Positions 1-14,138 of a DNA stretch of 64,000 bases are shown here, in pieces. Numbering within the stretch: position 1 is the first letter of the stretch; every line of letters starts with the position of its first letter. The stretch spans positions 496,501 to 560,500 of the forward strand of contig JANTQA010000051.1 in the NCBI GenBank assembly GCA_027625915.1, read 5' to 3'. A program made the translations under genes and the position numbers. The DNA comes from Anaeramoeba flamelloides (lineage: Eukaryota; Metamonada; Anaeramoebidae). The notes beneath the pieces were generated by a model. It was not told the origin of the DNA. It worked only from the letters and a program-made list of their open reading frames with translations, and ran no database searches.

Positions 1-609
1 AATAAGTCAACAAACTATCTAATATTTTATTAAATTTTTGTTAGATGAAGGACTATTCATATTTTTTACTTTGGAGGTGGTTGAAACACAAAACCTTTAC
101 CAATAAAACTAATTTTAAATTATGGACAACACAAAAAAAGTCAATATTTTACAAATTATAGTATTTTTGAGGATTTTGATGATAAGTCATAGAAAGCGTT
201 TGTTGATCAAAAAAGTTTCTAAATTTTTCGAACAAAACAAGGCAATTAGGAAATTGATTTTTTGATATTTCTGTTTTTTCAATCCAAATGATTTTCGAGG
301 ACCTTTATCAAAGTTTTCTGAGACTGTCTGGTTATTAAAAATAATTTGGATAGAAACTATTCATAAAAAATTTGATTTTCGAACCCTTTCAAAGTAAATT
401 TCGAAATTGAAATTATAAAATGGTTATTACTTGAACAAATATCTAATTTTTGAAAAAAAACCAAAATTTTAAATCTTTACAAGAACTCTTAAATCAATAC
501 TTTTTTCGATCCACCAAATATCTTGATTGTCATTAAAGTCATTTTCGGTTCCCAAAAAATATGAAGAGTTTAAAAGAAAGAAAAAATACTTTGTTTGAAA
601 TTATAAAGT
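1..609. other. Left-edge gap, no supported gene
   Basis: AT-rich sequence downstream of the minus-strand gene that ends at 610. An ATG near 122 opens about 49 codons on the plus strand, but the composition is like the surroundings and no motif is visible, so I do not call it a gene. No inverted-repeat element was recognised. Confidence 0.5.
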
Positions 610-1154
610 TTATTCTTGATAAATAAAAGCTGTGTTTTGCAAAGACAACAACAAACAAAACTTTTCAGAACCAAGTTTTATAATTGCCAATACAAATTTA
701 ATTTGTAGCAATATTGTGTCGTCATTTTCTTTTTTAATTTTGACACTATTTTCAATACATGCCCTAATTAACTCGTCAAGTTTTTTTGGTTGGCCTTGTA
801 ATAAAATGAAAATTTGGTGAAGTCAACTCAAATGTAACCATTGTTCAAAACAAATCCAATTCTTGTTGATTTGTTCATCTAAAATTGCTTTCAAATTTCT
901 TATTGATCTTTTACTCTTTATTTTACTAAAAAAAGTTTTCTAATTGAAGTAAAAGAAAATGGATGTATTTCCTATTTGAAAGAAAAAAATGGTAAACAAA
1001 AGGGATAAAATATGAAATAAGTAAACTCTTGTACAAACCTCTCCAAATATTTAATTTTCTCAAACAACTCAATTATATTTTTAAAAATTATTTGAGCACT
1101 ACAAAATATTTTGTAAATAATGTTTCTTAAAAACGAACGCTTTACAACCCCCAT
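610..1154 (-). CDS. Small spliced helical protein, unknown function, divergent from TOR
   Basis: Reading the minus strand, exon A starts at ATG 1154 and ends at 1039 with a phase-2 donor (AG|GTTTGT). Exon B starts at 907 after AAAAG and continues in phase, reading ERSIRNLKAILDEQ. Exon C, 794-610, reads QPKKLDELIRACIENS and ends in TAA. The B/C junction is uncertain: a phase-correct splice needs a donor near 851 or 827, giving an intron of only 57 or 33 bp. The product is about 120-130 residues, largely amphipathic helix, with no signal peptide. I do not recognise the family. Support comes from phase agreement at the first intron and amino-acid composition unlike the AT-rich background. The open frame continues upstream of 1154 without an ATG, so the start is provisional. 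Confidence 0.5.
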
Positions 1155-1311
1155 CACAACAAAACATTTTTCCCCATTTTCATCTGTGGATATTTCTTTT
1201 TTTTTTCGAAATTTTTCAAAAAGGAAAAGTAAGAAAATCAATAAAGTCTCCGAAAAAAAAAAAGGAAAATACTTTCAAGATTAAATAAGGAATTAACAAC
1301 AAGCCATTTTT
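1155..1311. promoter_or_regulatory. Short divergent promoter region
   Basis: Only about 157 bp separate the provisional start of the minus-strand gene (1154) from the TOR start (1312), so any promoter here would be shared. The interval is rich in A and T runs. I see no recognisable factor site. Confidence 0.35.
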
Positions 1312-4300
1312 ATGATCCAAACAAAAGAACTACAATCGCTTGAATTAAATTTATTGCTTAAACAACTTGAGGACAGATCATTCCACCAAAGATCTGAAGC
1401 GTCAAGGCTAATCAAGAAATTTGCAAATGACAAGCTACGAGAGCAGGGAAGGGAAAGCTTTCAGCTTATTTTGAAGCAAATTATGGAAACGATCAGCGAG
1501 TTCATGAACAATGAAGATGAAACATATATCTTGGGCGCATGCCAAGTAATTGACGAGTTATTGCTGATCTCTTCGCAAAAGGATGCTGTTGTGTTTGCAA
1601 GGTTTGGGGGCTATTTACGAATTGCGCTGACATGTGAAAGCATTCCGATTCTTCGTTTCGCCGCACAAACGTTGGGCAAGCTGGCGCGTATCGGCGGCCA
1701 GTTAGCACAGGAAGCGATCGAATATGAGATGAGGGTGGCGCTAGGGTATTTACAGGATGAAAGAAATGAAGGGAATCGCATGGCTGCCGTCCTAATTATC
1801 TCGGAGCTTACCCAGTTAGACGATTCCACGATCTACTCTCATATCCCAATGACCTTCGAAAGGATCTGGTGTGCGATCTGGGACAAAAATTTGGAGATCA
1901 GGAAGACAGCCTCAATTGGGCTGGGGAATTCTCTCAAATTGGTTGCTAAAAAAAGTGAGCAATTAAGAATCCAATGGACAAATAAGATTTATATTGAGCT
2001 TAAAAAGGTATCAAACTTTGATTTTATTGTTTTTATTTCTGCTTTTTTTAATTCTCAACAAATCCCTTTCTTGAAAAGGTTGGTTGTTGTTAGTTGGCTT
2101 TGAAAAAAGTATTTCATAAGAAATCCAACATTTATCACCAATTCTCAAAAATTATTGTTTTTGAAGAAATAACAACCAGAAATTCACAAAGATGGTTAAG
2201 AGATGTTATAAAGCTCATTTATTGATCTACTTCACCCAAGTATCGATTTTGATTTAACAATTCTGAAAAATTTGGATCTTTTTTTTTTTTTTTTTTTATT
2301 GTCTTTGTTTAAAATTCTGGGGGACACTACTCTTTAAGAAGTGGAAACTATCTTCGAAATGCATTTTTACTTAAATTTGTGGAAGGAAATTTAATCTTAA
2401 AATCATAGATTTCATGCTTATTAACCAATTAAAGAAATTTCAGACGATTTTGGTTTAAAAATTAATTTTTTGAGATTATTTATTTTAATTTGTTTTGAAT
2501 TCTTAGTCTCTCATTTTCATAGGAATAATGTATCCATAAAAAGTGGTGAATGTTTTTGAAATTGTTCTTGATTTTAATTTTACTACACAATAAGTTGAAA
2601 ATTATTGTGAATCTTTTGCAAAATAATCAACCATTGTTTAAAAAATGAAATTTCATAAAGTAATATTAGTAATTGAATAATAAACGGGTAAAAAATTTCA
2701 CTTCATTTTCCATATTTTTCTTTTAGACTTTTAAATTTCAAAGAAATAGATTGTAATTTGTGATTTCTATTTATTTGTTTGGCACCTTTTTTTTTTTTAT
2801 ATGACTTATTGGGTAAACTTAAAACCCTAAATGAAAGTCAAATTGGATAAATGGAAAAAAACAATAATATGCCAAAATTTTTTGCAATTTAAATTTCAAA
2901 TAAAGTTATAAAAAAAATCCCTGACATAAAAATAAACCCATACATCATTATTAATTGTTAATATTAGTAAAATTGTTGTACAATTGCAAGTATCATTGAT
3001 TAATAATTTCTTTTATTTAAGAATCAAACTCTGAAAATTATAACTGTGTACTTTTTAGAATGGTGATTAATTAAATTACACTTGATCAAAACAATATCCC
3101 AACCAATCAAAAACTAGAATAAAAATTTTGATTGTCCAAATCCATACAAAACCTCTATTTTTTTTCAAAAATAGTAGATCTACTATGGTTTATCAAACAA
3201 TTAAATCTGCATTCTATAAATACCCAACTTTAAAGAACTTTAGATTAGTTTATTACTGAGTCTATAAAAAATTTGTTTAGTTATAAAAAGGATTTGGTTC
3301 TTAAATTTTCCTAATATTAAGTAACAATTTCCCGAATATTAACAATTAATAATGATGTCAGGACTTATTTTCATTTAAGGGATTTTTTTTATAACTATAC
3401 CAGTATGAAAAAACCAACCTTTTTACTCCCCCTCCCCTGATAAAACAGTCACGTGGCTTGGAGTCATGTTATAATGTACTTTTTATTCATACACATAAAA
3501 TCAATAAAAAATACTAAAAAAAATATATTTTTGTTAATAAACTTTCAGATTTGATTATGTTAGTCTGTCAATTTTGACGTAGGATAAAATATTCTCTAGT
3601 TTTAAAAAAATTACTAAAGATTTAATCCTTTTGAACAAAATAAACGAGAATTCAAAAATAAGAAAAATCTAATTATAAAAAAAACACATTGGTTTATCCT
3701 ATTTGTATTTACAATAATTGATAAAATGATTAAATTTAAAAATGTTCAATATTTATAAAATTATTTTTTTAAATTCTATTTCGATCAAGTGTTATTTATA
3801 TTTTTTCCAAAGTTGTTGGCGATCGAATAACTTTGAATTTTAAATAAACATTGACTTTATAATTCAATAAAATTTCATTGATGTAATTGAGAGTATGGTC
3901 TTTTAAACTTATAACCTTTAAAACATTATGGATTTCTATGTTGATACAAAAAGATCTGGAATATATTATTTCATAAATTACTACAAAAAAATTTGTAATG
4001 CTAATTACAAAATAAATACATATTAATTTTTCTTTTTTTTTTTTGAGTTTAATTTTATATATTCTACTTTAAATTTTTCATTAAAGAAGGTTACAGTAAT
4101 ATTTCTTTTTGGTTATTCATTAAGATCCATCTTGGAGCTATTTGAAATTGAAAGATAATAATAAATTCTTTATCTACATCCATGAATGTTTTAAGAAAAA
4201 TCGGAATACTATCTTTATCAGGATAATGTATTGGATAAAAGAATGCAAAAAATCAACATAATAGAAAAATTTAAAAGTTGATCATGGAAAAAAAATCAAA

Positions 4301-7300
4301 AAAAATCATTTATTTCTTGATCTTATCTGTTTAAACTATTTAATACAATTACTTCTTTTTTAATTTGGTTTTATTTTTCATTCTTCAGAGGATAAACTCC
4401 AAATATAAAAAAGATTTGAGAAACAATTTTTTTTTATTGTTAATTCCAAAATGAATTTAAAAATCCTTTTTTTAATTTAAATTCATCTAATTCTTGATTT
4501 GGTACAAAGAAAATCCAATATTTTTGAAATTCTTTTCCAGGAATTCAGATTTATTGGACGAATTCGTTTGATTTTATAATAATTTATTTTCTATTAAATT
4601 GAAAACTCAAAATAATTCTGAAATCTTGATTTAAAGTTTTCCTCAATTTTTCTTTTAATTTGAGTCGAACTTTTTTCGTTATTTTTTTTTGATTTCAATA
4701 ATTCAAATCTTTTACTTTAATTCTTTGAAACAATATTCTTTGTTTTGATTTATTTAGAGAAAAATCTTTGAAATTAGAATTTTTGAAAAACAAATTGTAA
4801 AAAAAAGGATTTTCTCAATATATAAGAACGGGCGATAAATTCAAGCCAATCTATTTTTTTTTTTGTACAAAACCCTTCAAATTAAGAAGATCAAGAAAAC
4901 GAATCTTCATTAAATATACTTTGGCTGAATATATTTTTTTCATTCTTTATTTCAACAAATTCATTGCAGAAATATGATCTTTCTTGTTTGGTTATTCAAA
5001 AAGAAAAGATTTGTACAAAATTCACACCTTTTCAAGATCTATTTTATTGATTCAGTTTTTTATTTGATTAATTTCCACCTGAACACATTTTTAAATTCAA
5101 AAAAAGATTTAACAAAACCAAAAATTAAATCAAAAATTTATTCAAAAAATTGTTCAAATATTACAATATTCAACTCTGATTGGCTTTGGGTTCGCTTTCT
5201 TTTCTCTATTAGAGCTAGTATAGTTAATGATGTCAAAGTTTCAATAACTTGACGGCACTCTACGACACTCCCCAAAAATATTTCACAATAATTAAAAAAT
5301 CAAAAATATTTATTTAAAACTCAAAAATATACAAGTTATCCTTCAAGCACAACAATTCTAAAATTCAGAAAATTTTCCAACTGCTTAAATAGATATTACT
5401 ATGTAATTAATAAAAATTCAAAAAAAATTTGTACTCTATTGTTCAAGTATAAATAGAAGGAAATTATCGAAAAAATTTGATCATTTTTTATGGATATTTC
5501 CTTTCTATGAAAAAGATAGATTGAAATTTTTCAAAATAAATTAAAAGAAACAAATCTTAATGAAATAATTTTAAATCAAGTGATAGTTTGAAATTATTTT
5601 CATTAATTAATAATCCTGAAATCTATGATTTTACGCTTAAATTTCTGAAAGGGAATTTAAGTCTAAGGACATCTAGAGTGTAATTTACACTTCCTCAAGA
5701 ATAAAAAAAAAAAAAATAATAATTTTCCATTATTACTTTTTTCCTTTTGCTAATTTACTTTTTAAATTCTTTCAAATTTCTTCAAAACAAAAATGAAAAT
5801 AAATATTTTTCATTTAAAAAAACAAATCCTTAAAAAAAAATAAAAAAACCAAAAACAAAAAAAAAAAAAAAAACAAACAATAGGGATTTAAAACTAATAA
5901 TACTGAAACAATTCATGGATCGTTCTTGATTATTTATGAATTATTTCAAATTTCAAAAGATATATTATTAGAATCATTTAAAGAAATCTGTGATTTTATT
6001 TTTAATTACAAAGATAACAAATCAGCTGACATTCGTAAAGCTATATACATATTGCTCCCAATTTTAGCAACATGCAATAAAGAGAATTTTGACAAGAATT
6101 ATCTAGCAGGCACTGTAAAATATTTAGAAAAATCATTAACGAAATATTCCTCTGAAAGGATTGAAATCTTTCAATGCCTTGGTGAATTATCTTTATCTTT
6201 AGGATTATCGTTTGAAGTTTATTTGAATATTATTGTTAAAAGGATTCAGGAGGCATTAAATTCAAATAAAAAAAAGAGATATTGTCCCGAATCCATTGAA
6301 TGCTTTGGTATGTTAGCAGAGTGTTTTCAAAAAAAAATCATTACAATTTCAGAAAAATATAAAATATTTCAAAGTATATTCAAATTACCATTAACTGAAA
6401 AGCTAATAAATTTATTGAAAAAATTAATTAAAGAATTACCAGATTATTCAACAAATATTGTAAAAAATTTATATCTAATAATCACGGACATTTTAAAAAA
6501 GGCGTCATTGAAATCAAGCCAAAGCCAACAATTATTTACTCAAAAAAGCGAATATAATTCCATAATATTATCTTTAAAATGCTTGACGATATTTGAATTT
6601 GATTTATATGAAAGGGCTCAATTTCTCAAAAATTATGTATGTGAATTTTTACATGAAACAGATAATGAAATTCGGAAGCAAACTGCCTTGACATGCATGA
6701 AGATCTTGATTGAAGCTGAAAGTAAGAATTTAAAAAACATTAATAAAATTCAAAATGAAATTTTGGATAAATTATTAATTTTATCAATTACGGACACAAA
6801 CCCAAATATAAGGTTTTCCATTTTAAAATCCATAGATAGTAAATTAGACAACAAGTTATCCAAATCCAACAAGTTGTCGCCATTATTCTATGCATTAAAT
6901 GATGAGAATTTTGAAATTAGGTACATCACAGTGACGATTATCGGGAGGCTATCCAGTTTGAATCCTACATTTATTGTACCGTCATTAAGGAAAATCTTGA
7001 TTCAGTTACTAACTGAATTGGAATATAGTGAAAATGTGAAAAACCAAGAAAAGTGTTTAAAATTGTTGACTCATATGATTGAATCCATTGGCTCATTAAT
7101 TAAGCCATACAGCGAATTGGTATTAAAAAATTTGATACCAAAGCTATATTCAAATTCAAATCAAATCACTTTATTAAAAAGTTCAATTATTAATTACATT
7201 CTGATCGCTATTGGAAGATTATCGATATATACGAAAAAAAGAAAGATGAAACAATACATTGAAGAATTAATTGGGTTTATTATCAAAATTTTACAAGATC

Positions 7301-7782
7301 AATTACCAAATATCAAAATTAAAATTACTCTAAGAACCTTATTCCAATTATTAAATTCCACTGGTTATGTTATTGATCCATATAAAAAATTTCCTCAATT
7401 GTTGTTAATATTATTAAGAATATTTAGAATAAAAAATAATTCTTTGATAATTAGAAGGCAAATAATGAAAATTTTAGGTTTAATTGGTGCAATTGATCCT
7501 TATGATCTTAAAATGAATTTTCGAAAAATAATAAAACAAAAAAAAATTAATCAAAAGAAAAACAATAATCAAAATAATACTAATATTAATAATAATACCA
7601 ACACCATTAATAATCAATATAATAATAATAATAATAATAATCAAAATAATAATCAAAATAATAATCATAATAATAACTATAATAACTATAATTATTATAA
7701 TAATAATAATAATAATAATATTAATAATAATAATAATAATAATGATAATAATAATATTTATTTAAACAATAACAATAACAAT

Positions 7783-7815
<33 letters not shown>

Positions 7816-10800
7816 ATCAATGGAAATAACAAAGAATTAAATTTATATGAAAATAATAAAAATAGGAATGAACAAATATTACCGGGTATTGATTTAATTT
7901 TTGATAATTATTATCCAACTATTGCTATTAATGAATTAATCAAAATATTAAATGACAATTCCCTAAGTCAACATTTTTCAATGATTATTAGAACTTTAAT
8001 GATCATTTTTAAATCAATAAAATTAAGAACTATTCAATTTTTACCAAAAGTGTTACCAATATTTTTCAATGTGATGAGGAATTGTGAAAACATTATGAGA
8101 GAATTTTTATTTAAACAATTAAGAAATTTAATTGTCATTATTAAAGAATATATTTATAAATATCTAAATGAATTGGTATTAATTATTCAACAATTTTGGT
8201 TACCACAATATTATTCAGAAATAATTTTATTAATTAAAGATTTATCTGTTTTGAAAAATGAAGAATTTAAAATCCAATTACCAAAATTAATACCTTTAAT
8301 GATTCAAATTTTGGAAAAAACAGATATTCATGAAAATATTAAAATTAATGTCTTGGTGGCTTTTAAATTATTAAGCAATAATTTGGAAGATTATTTACAT
8401 ATTGTTATTCCATCGATAATTAAAGTAATTGACGATAAAAATAATTCAAATATTTTGAAATTAAACGCCTTAACTACCATTGGTGGTTTATCCATTAACA
8501 TAAATTTATTGGATTTTGCATCGAGAATCATTCACCCCATTAGTAGAATTTTAATTAATTATAATGAGAATTCGAAAAATTATTATTATTATTTTAATAA
8601 CACCAATATCACCGACAATAAGAATAATAATCTTAATGAAAGAAACAAGAACCAGGAATTAATGAATAATTTAAATAATGAATTTGATAATAATAATAAT
8701 AATCTGATGCAAAATAAAACTCTCCACCTCCATAATCATAATACAAATGATTCAAAAAATAATATGCTTAATAAGAGCAACAGTGGTAACAATTTGATAA
8801 AATCAAACTCAAACAATAATATTTTAATGAACAACCCTTTATCAAATATCACGAATAATCAATTAATCAAAGAGGCTATGAACACTTTATCAAAATTAGT
8901 GATACAGTTGAATAGAGATTATATGATCTTTGTGCCGATGATCCAAAGGATTATGATCAAACACGAGATCAAGCATGTTCTTTATTCTGAATTAATTGAA
9001 AAATTATTGAATAACACATCACTAACTGGGAAAGAAAGCTTACAAGAAAATGAATTTCTAATCGTTCATAAGAAATCCACCAGTTTGCTTATTCAAAATG
9101 AAAATGAATTTTATTTGAATAATAAAGGTATTAATAGCCAAAAAAACTCGTTGGAAGATTTAATTGGGTCTCCGTTTTTTGCTTCAGATAATTTAAATAC
9201 CAAAATTAAGGATAAAAAGCAATTGTTAAAGGAGAAAGAAAAGCCATTAAAAAAATTATTTGTTGACCAATCAACTCTAAAAGATTCTTGGTCGGTTGGA
9301 AATTATTCTAATGAAAAGGAATGGAATGAATGGATTCGAAACTTTTCGATACAACTTTTAAGACAATCACCAAGCCCAACAATTAGAAGCTGCTCCTCTC
9401 TAGCTCAAATATATTACCCATTGGCAAGAAAATTATTTAATGCTGCATTTCTCAGTTGTTGGAATGAATTGGATACCTATCATCAGGAGCATTTGATTTA
9501 TAGTTTGGAAATTGTATTTAATAATTTTAAATCAATCTCGACCGAGGTTTTACAAATTTTATTAAATTTAGCTGAATTTATGGAGCACGTCGACAAACCT
9601 TTGCCAATCACCATTTCTAAACTGGGCGCCTTGGCTGAAAAATGCCATGCCTATTCCCAGGCCTTGCATTATAAGGAAATTGAATTCCAATTAGATCCTA
9701 ATTTATCAATTGAATCCTTAATTACTATTAACAATCAATTGGAAAAGCCCGCAGCTGCCATTGGCATCTTAAAATTTTCTCAGCAAAATTTAAATTTGGA
9801 ATTAAAAGAAACCTGGTACGAACAGTTAAATAGATGGCAAAATGCCTTGGTGGCTTACCAAAATAGATTAAACGAACTGAGTAGTAATAGCATCGAAAAA
9901 GATAATAATGTAAATAGCACGAACAACAGTAATAATCGACAAACAATTTTTTTAGAAAGTAATCAAAATTTAACCATCACCCAAGTAGTTTTAGGCAAAA
10001 TGAGATGTTTAAATGCTTTATGTGAATGGGATGAATTAATAGAAATGGTTAAAAAATATTGGAAGGATTACGAAAATATTGATAAAAAAAATACAAATAA
10101 TAAGAACAATAAATATAATAAGAACAGGGAAAAGAAGGGGAATAATGATAATAACAATAACAATAATATTCTAAATCAAATAGCACCCTTAGCAGTTAAT
10201 GCTTATTTTAATTTAAGAAATTATGAAGAAATGAACAATTATATTCAAATTATAGATAAAAATTCCTTTGAGGGTGCCTTTTGGAGAGCAATTATCGAAA
10301 TAAATAATGAGAATTACCCAAAGGCAAAGAAATTTCTAAATTTAGCTCGGGATAATGTTTGTGAAAATTTAAATGGATTAGTTTTTGAATCATATTCCAG
10401 ACAATATAATGAAATCATTAATTTGCAACAATTAATTGAACTTGAAGAAGCAATTCAGTATAAAAAGGCAATAACAAACAATCATTTGTTAAAACAAAAG
10501 CAAATAAAACAAAATTATAAAAAGAGATTAATGAATTGTAAAAAGGAAATAAATATTTGGCAAAAGATATTGTCTGTCCAATCGATAGTGATCCCACCAA
10601 AGGATAATATTGAAATATGGTTAAAATTTGCAAAGCTTTCAATCAAAAATGGGAAAAATTTTACACTAGCCGAAAGGAGTATTCGAAAATTCATTGACGA
10701 CCAATTGATAAATAAACAAGATCAAAAAATTAAAATATTATCAAAGGATTTCCAATCATTGCATCCTAAAGTTGCTTTAAATTATTTGGAACTATTATGG

Positions 10801-13800
10801 CAAAACCAAAGTAATGGTAATGGTAATGGCAATGGCAATGGAAAAGAAAAGGAAAATACTTTTAAATCATTACAACAATTATGTAATAAGATCCTACCAC
10901 CTTCAGTTTTTGAAAAGAGGAGAAAGGAAAAGGAAAGAGTGGAAAGATGGAAAATTAAACAGCAAAGAGAATTAAGAATTAGTAAAGATAATACTGAAAT
11001 CTATCAAAAGGAGGAAATTAAAAAGCAAAGGAAAAGAAGAGAGAAGAAAAAAAAATTAAAAATTATCAAAAAACAAAAAGAAATAATCAGAAGAAGAACA
11101 TTATTAATCAAGAAAAGAGATCAAAATAAGAAGAACGATTTGAATCAGAAAAATATTAAAATCAATGGCAATAATGATAATCATGATGGTAATCAAAAAA
11201 GTGATCAAAAAAGTGATCAAAAAAGTGATCAATTAAAAATTAATAAAGAATTATTTGGTGGAAATCAAGAATTAATGGATTTATTAAATGAAACTCCAAT
11301 GATAACAGGAGGGGTAAATACTAAAAAAAAAAAATCAACTTCAATTAGTAAATTAAAAAATAAATTAACACATATTAAAAAAAAAAAAATAAAATTGGAA
11401 AAAAAAAAAATGCTCAAAGAAAAAACTGTCTTAGCAAAAGATTCTAAAAATTTAGAAAAATCCAATTCCAGATTAAGAGCAAAATATTTTTTAACTTTAG
11501 GAAAATGGGGGTTGGAGAATATGAATTTAATGGGGAAAGAAAAACAAAAAATTGCTTTGGAATCTTTTAAATTAGCTACTGAATATGACAAGTCTTGGTA
11601 TAAAGCATGGCATAATTGGGCTTTGTTTAATTTTCAAATTATTTTTCAAAAAAAATTAAATAGCAAACATCATAATAATTATAAAGATCGGAACAATAAT
11701 AAATTTAATCATGGCGATGATAAGGTAAATCAAGAAATGATCCAAAATCACTTAATACCATCGATTAAGGGGTTTTTCAAATCCATTTCATTAAATCCAG
11801 GAAACCGATCTGTTCAAGACATTTTAAGGTTGCTTACGCTATGGTTTGAATATGGCAAATATGAAGTTGTTAGTAAAACCATATTGAATGAATTTGTAAC
11901 TGTTTCGATTGACACCTGGCTCAAGGTCATCCCACAAATCATTGCCAGAATAAATACCCCGATTGAGCAGATACGCGAAACAATATGCCATTTATTAAAT
12001 GAAGTTGGCAAGGCGCACCCCCAGGCATTGGTTTTCCCATTGACGGTTTCCTATATCTCTGAAAATGAAACCAAAAAAATGATCAAAATTGCTCAAAGGA
12101 AAAGGAGATTGAGTAAAGAATCCCAAGAATCCCACTTACAATTATTAAAAATAATTAATAAAAATAATCGAAATGCATATAACAAGAACAAGAAGAATAA
12201 TAAAAAATTTCAAAGGAAAAGAAGTAAATTAATAAGCTCGCAAGATAAAAGACCAAATTTAAAATCTAATTTAGATCTTAAAGTTAATGGGGAACACATT
12301 AATGATTTGGAATACAGGTCTTCTGATTCTGAAAACGGATCGGATTTGGAATTTTCCGATGATTTGAAACATAATAAAGATTATTGCAATAATTCTTCTT
12401 CTTCTTCTTCTTCTTCTTCATCTTCTGATTCAAGCTCTGATTATGACTCTTTCATTAATTCATATTCAGACGAAAATAGTGACAATGACAACTCATCACA
12501 TTTGTATAAAAGAAAATTATTTAAGCATTATGATCATAATCAAAATAATAACAATAACTTATCAGAATTGTTAATGGAAGAAATGAGGAACCATTCTGCA
12601 AACTTAGTTAATGATGCAGAGTTGGTGTCCAGTGAATTGATCCGGATCGGGATATTGTGGGAAGAGCTGTGGAACAAGGGATTTGAGGAGGCCTCAAAGG
12701 CCTATTTTGGTAAAAAGGATATCATCCAAATGCTGATTGAATTGCAGCCCTTGCATGAAATGATATCTAGGGGCCCCTCGACGATGAGGGAATTGTCCTT
12801 TTTGCAAAATTATGAAAGGGACTTAATTGAAGCACAGGAATGGTGTAAAAAGTATTTAAAAAAGCCAGATATCGGCCATTTGACTCAAGCTTGGAACTTG
12901 TATTACAAGGTTTATGAAAAAATATTAGAGTCCTTGCCAAAAATGATTAATTTGCAGTTGTCTTATATCAGCCCTGAATTGAATAAAGTGAAGAATTTGG
13001 AATTGGCAATGCCTGGTACATATAAGCCAGGGAAACAAATTATTAAAATTAATGAATTTTACCCCGTCGTGGATGTAATTTTGTCAAAGCAACGCCCCAG
13101 AAAGATTAAAATCAAGGGCAATAATGGGAAAATGTATAAATTTTTGTTAAAGGGCCACGAGGATCCTAGGCTAGATGAAAGGGTCATGCAATTGTTTGGG
13201 CTGGTTAATACGCTATTGAAGCAGGAGTCAAGCAAATTGACTTCCCAGCAGCATTTAAAAATAATTAGATACAGTGTAATACCGTTGTCGACAAATTCTG
13301 GTTTAATTGAGTGGGTCCCCCATTGCGATACCCTGCATGAATTAATTCGAGAATATAGAAAGGCTCGAAAGATATTTTTAGATTTGGAAAGACGACTAAT
13401 GTTAGAAATGACGCCGGATTATGACCAGCTCAAGCCCATCCAAAAAATTGAAATTTTTATCAATTCCTTAGATCAAACAGAAGGAGACGACATTGAAAAG
13501 ATTCTATGGCTCAAATCGACAAATTCTGAAAATTGGCTCGAAAGGAGAACCAATTATACTAGATCCTTGGCCTTGATGTCAATGGTCGGCTACATTCTAG
13601 GATTGGGCGACAGGCATCCTAGTAACCTGATGATGGAAATACACACCGGCAAGATCCTTCATATCGATTTTGGTGACTGCTTTGAGGTCACAAGAGAAAG
13701 AGACAAATTCCCAGAAAAGATCCCCTTTCGATTGACGAGAATGCTCATTGAGGCAATGGAGGTTTCGGGCATCGAGGGTAACTTTAGAAACACCTGCGAG

Positions 13801-14089
13801 AACGTAATGCAACTGCTCAGAAATAATAAGGATTCCCTCATGGCAATGCTCGAAGCCTTCGTTCACGACCCCTTATTGACTTGGAAACTGGTAGACGAAA
13901 ATAAGGAATTAAACGAAGACAAATTTACCAAAGTTAGAGACGTTGACGACCATAAGAATAAAAAATCACACCCGCAGAAATTCCAATTGGAAATGCTGCA
14001 ATCAATTGAAATAAAAAATTCAATGAAATCATTGATTAATCAAACTTTGCCCAAAGACACCAAGAATAAATCTCTCACCAGTGTTGTTA

Positions 14090-14138
<49 letters not shown>

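Larger units (their letters stand above)
2008..5883 (+). other. 3.9 kb TOR intron
   Basis: Donor GTATCA at 2008 after AAAAAG, acceptor CAATAG ending at 5883; both sides are phase 0. It is over twenty times longer than the sirtuin and endosulfine introns in this window. Besides A/T tracts it holds an inverted-repeat element (2963-3315), one end of a second family (about 2681) and a GACGGCACTC-tagged repeat end near 5250. I find no nested gene with convincing coding character. Confidence 0.9.

Noticed and set aside
972-1241. 89-codon minus-strand frame read as one exon
   Set aside because: Its 3' part (after YLER) turns into Phe-rich filler, and a phase-matched splice at 1039/907 gives better protein; only part of it is used in the gene call.
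4974-5252. 92-codon frame in the TOR intron
   Set aside because: AT-driven composition, no conserved motif, and it lies inside an intron defined by a conserved protein junction.
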